The translations under genes were made by a program, and so were the position numbers. From NCBI GenBank assembly GCA_002508425.1, contig DAKU01000102.1, positions 1 through 6,621 of the forward strand: a stretch of 6,621 bases of DNA, written 5' to 3'. The notes beneath the pieces were generated by a model. It was not told the DNA's origin. It worked only from the letters and a program-made list of their open reading frames with translations, and ran no database searches. Origin of the DNA: Methanosarcinaceae archaeon UBA470. GTDB taxonomy: Archaea > Halobacteriota > Methanosarcinia > Methanosarcinales > Methanosarcinaceae. How positions within the stretch are numbered: the stretch's first letter is position 1; every line of letters begins with the position of its first letter. This document shows, one piece after another, positions 5,541-6,621 of this stretch.

Positions 5541-5554
5541 AAAAAGATATATTT
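5539..5554 (+). promoter_or_regulatory. Candidate archaeal promoter (BRE/TATA) for the SelB-like gene
   Basis: A purine-rich GAAAAAAG stretch (5539-5546) is followed by ATATATTT (5547-5554), the BRE-TATA arrangement of archaeal promoters. The expected transcription start would be around 5576-5584, giving a short leader before ATG 5597. It begins at the end of the ligase gene, so the SelB-like gene may have its own transcription even if read-through occurs. Confidence 0.5.
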
Positions 5555-5586
5555 GTATGATAGCATTCGTAACCTCATAAAGATCC

Positions 5587-5591
5587 AGGTG
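5587..5591 (+). promoter_or_regulatory. Ribosome-binding site AGGTG for the gene at 5597
   Basis: AGGTG, part of the GGAGGTGA consensus, lies 5 nt before ATG 5597 and supports that start. Confidence 0.6.
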
Positions 5592-5596
5592 CAAAC

Positions 5597-6621
5597 ATGA
5601 CGAAAATCACTATAATCGGAAGCCAGCAAAGCGGGAAAACAACACTTGCCGCTAAACTGGGAAAGAAAGGGAATGTCTCAGACTTTACAATGTATGATTT
5701 TGCAAAGGGGGACAAGATAATGACTATCATCGATCCCACTGGATATCCTGATTCTGTTAAGCCTCTAATTTCCGCCCTTACACTTTCAGACATTGCTATT
5801 CTGTGTGTACCTCCCACAGGACTTGATGCCTCTGCTGGGGAGTGTATTGTTTGCCTGGAATCCATGGGATACAAACATGGACTTGTGCTGCTCACAAAAT
5901 CGGATACCACATATCCACAGGCTACCGACGAATTAAAGGCAAAACTGCAAAAGATCACAAAAGGTACAGTGCTTGAGCATTGGGAGTATATGATTGCCTC
6001 CACCAAAAGCTTTGAAGGCATGGAGGAGCTCAAAGAAAAGATATTTACTATGGGAGAAAAGGTCGATGAAGAGGATAGAAAAAAGGCCACTTTACCAGCA
6101 AGAGTAATCATAGACCAATCCTTCAACGTCACTGGAATAGGATGTGTAGTACTTGGTGTAGTGATACAAGGCACTATTAACGCAAAAGATAAAATGACAG
6201 CCTATCCCACCAAGAAACCTCTGGAGATCAGGTCTATCCAGATGCATGATGTAGATGTGAAGACTGCACCTACAGGAGCAAGAGTGGGCCTCGCTCTTAA
6301 GGGAATACAATCAAAGGATATAGACAGAGGTCATGTTATTTCTGTTGAGGAAATGGTCACTGAGAATCTGAAGATTAAATGCAAACTCTCACCCTTTTCA
6401 AAAGGTTTCAATAGCGGTGGAGTGCTGCATGTTTTTGTAGGGCTGCAATCCTCTCCTATGCGCATAACCAGCATAGAAAAACAAGGAAAAGTGGTAGATA
6501 AAGCCTCTGCTGGAGATGAATGTACACTTGAACTAACAGGTACGAAGGAAATATCTTATTCACAGCAGGACAGGTTCATACTCACAGATCTGGACGAAAA
6601 GCAAAGGTTCACAGGGTATGG
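5597..6621 (+). CDS. SelB-like elongation factor homologue (aSelBL type) with degenerate GTPase domain, 3' end cut by window
   Basis: An open frame of 341 codons with no stop before the window edge. Residues 1 to about 155 form a G domain: P-loop GSQQSGKT (8-15) intact, G3 DPTGY (46-50) with Tyr where translational GTPases have the catalytic His, G4 TKSD (100-103), and AST (134-136) in the G5 position. Only about 30 residues separate P-loop and G3, so the effector (switch I) region is much shortened. Residues about 165-255 are a clear EF-Tu domain 2 (GARVGLALKGI at 227-237, DIDRGHVIS at 241-249), followed by a domain-3-like segment. This matches the archaeal aSelBL family: related to SelB, present in many methanogens, known for disrupted GTPase domains, and once proposed as a pyrrolysyl-tRNA factor. 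It probably interacts with tRNA or ribosome, but its substrate is unknown. Only a few C-terminal residues are likely missing if it lacks the SelB fourth domain, which the window cannot show. Confidence 0.85.
   Translation, partial: MTKITIIGSQQSGKTTLAAKLGKKGNVSDFTMYDFAKGDKIMTIIDPTGYPDSVKPLISALTLSDIAILCVPPTGLDASAGECIVCLESMGYKHGLVLLTKSDTTYPQATDELKAKLQKITKGTVLEHWEYMIASTKSFEGMEELKEKIFTMGEKVDEEDRKKATLPARVIIDQSFNVTGIGCVVLGVVIQGTINAKDKMTAYPTKKPLEIRSIQMHDVDVKTAPTGARVGLALKGIQSKDIDRGHVISVEEMVTENLKIKCKLSPFSKGFNSGGVLHVFVGLQSSPMRITSIEKQGKVVDKASAGDECTLELTGTKEISYSQQDRFILTDLDEKQRFTGY

Noticed and set aside
5537..5560. Mini-frame MKKDIFV overlapping the ligase stop as ATGA
   Set aside because: Seven codons, and the bases are better explained as the BRE/TATA region of the next gene.
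5129..5629. Reverse-strand open frame of 166 codons over the end of the RNA ligase gene
   Set aside because: Opposite the conserved ligase C-terminal region, with Ser/Leu-rich antisense composition and no homology I recognise.
5575..6174. Reverse-strand open frame of 199 codons opposite the SelB-like gene
   Set aside because: The + strand encodes clear G-domain and EF-Tu domain 2 motifs here. The reverse product has no recognisable motifs and is best read as a shadow.

Overview
The window looks like a piece of a methanogenic euryarchaeal chromosome, most likely from the Methanosarcinales. I infer this from the gene content: CBS proteins of archaeal style, a Pab1020/Rnl3-type RNA ligase, and a SelB-like elongation factor with a degenerate G domain. 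The bacterial-looking Shine-Dalgarno sites combined with BRE/TATA-like promoter signals fit as well. I cannot name the species from sequence alone. All seven genes lie on the + strand and fill nearly the whole window. Nothing indicates insertion sequences, phage, tRNA, rRNA or CRISPR.

Layout. Positions 22-630 encode a CBS-pair protein with a C-terminal rubredoxin-like Cys4 knuckle. Positions 673-1461, 1542-2564, 2711-3559 and 3595-4371 each encode a four-CBS-repeat protein. Together that is 18 CBS repeats in five consecutive genes. Positions 4374-5540 encode an ATP-dependent RNA ligase that follows the last CBS gene with almost no gap. After a short spacer with a good TATA-like element, the gene at 5597 to the window end encodes an aSelBL-type, EF-Tu/SelB-like protein that runs off the edge.

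How they may work together. CBS pairs generally bind adenine nucleotides or related ligands and act as sensors or regulatory partners. The RNA ligase consumes ATP, and the SelB-like protein belongs to translation. A reasonable inference, not a demonstrated fact, is that this is an energy- or redox-sensing module linked to RNA repair/ligation and translation. The 2711-5540 genes look like one transcription unit (35-nt and about 2-nt gaps). The genes before it are separated by 42, 80 and 146 nt.

Structure beyond the genes. A 24-bp perfect palindrome lies at 2783-2806 in the fourth CBS gene. A GC-rich hairpin lies at 4214-4252, just before the ligase gene, and a perfect 10-bp hairpin at 4470-4502 early in the ligase gene. 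A 16-bp dyad sits at 1663-1678, and a hairpin covers the ribosome-binding site of the second gene (650-664). The 146-nt spacer at 2565-2710 holds a protein-like open frame without a start codon, possibly a frameshifted small gene.
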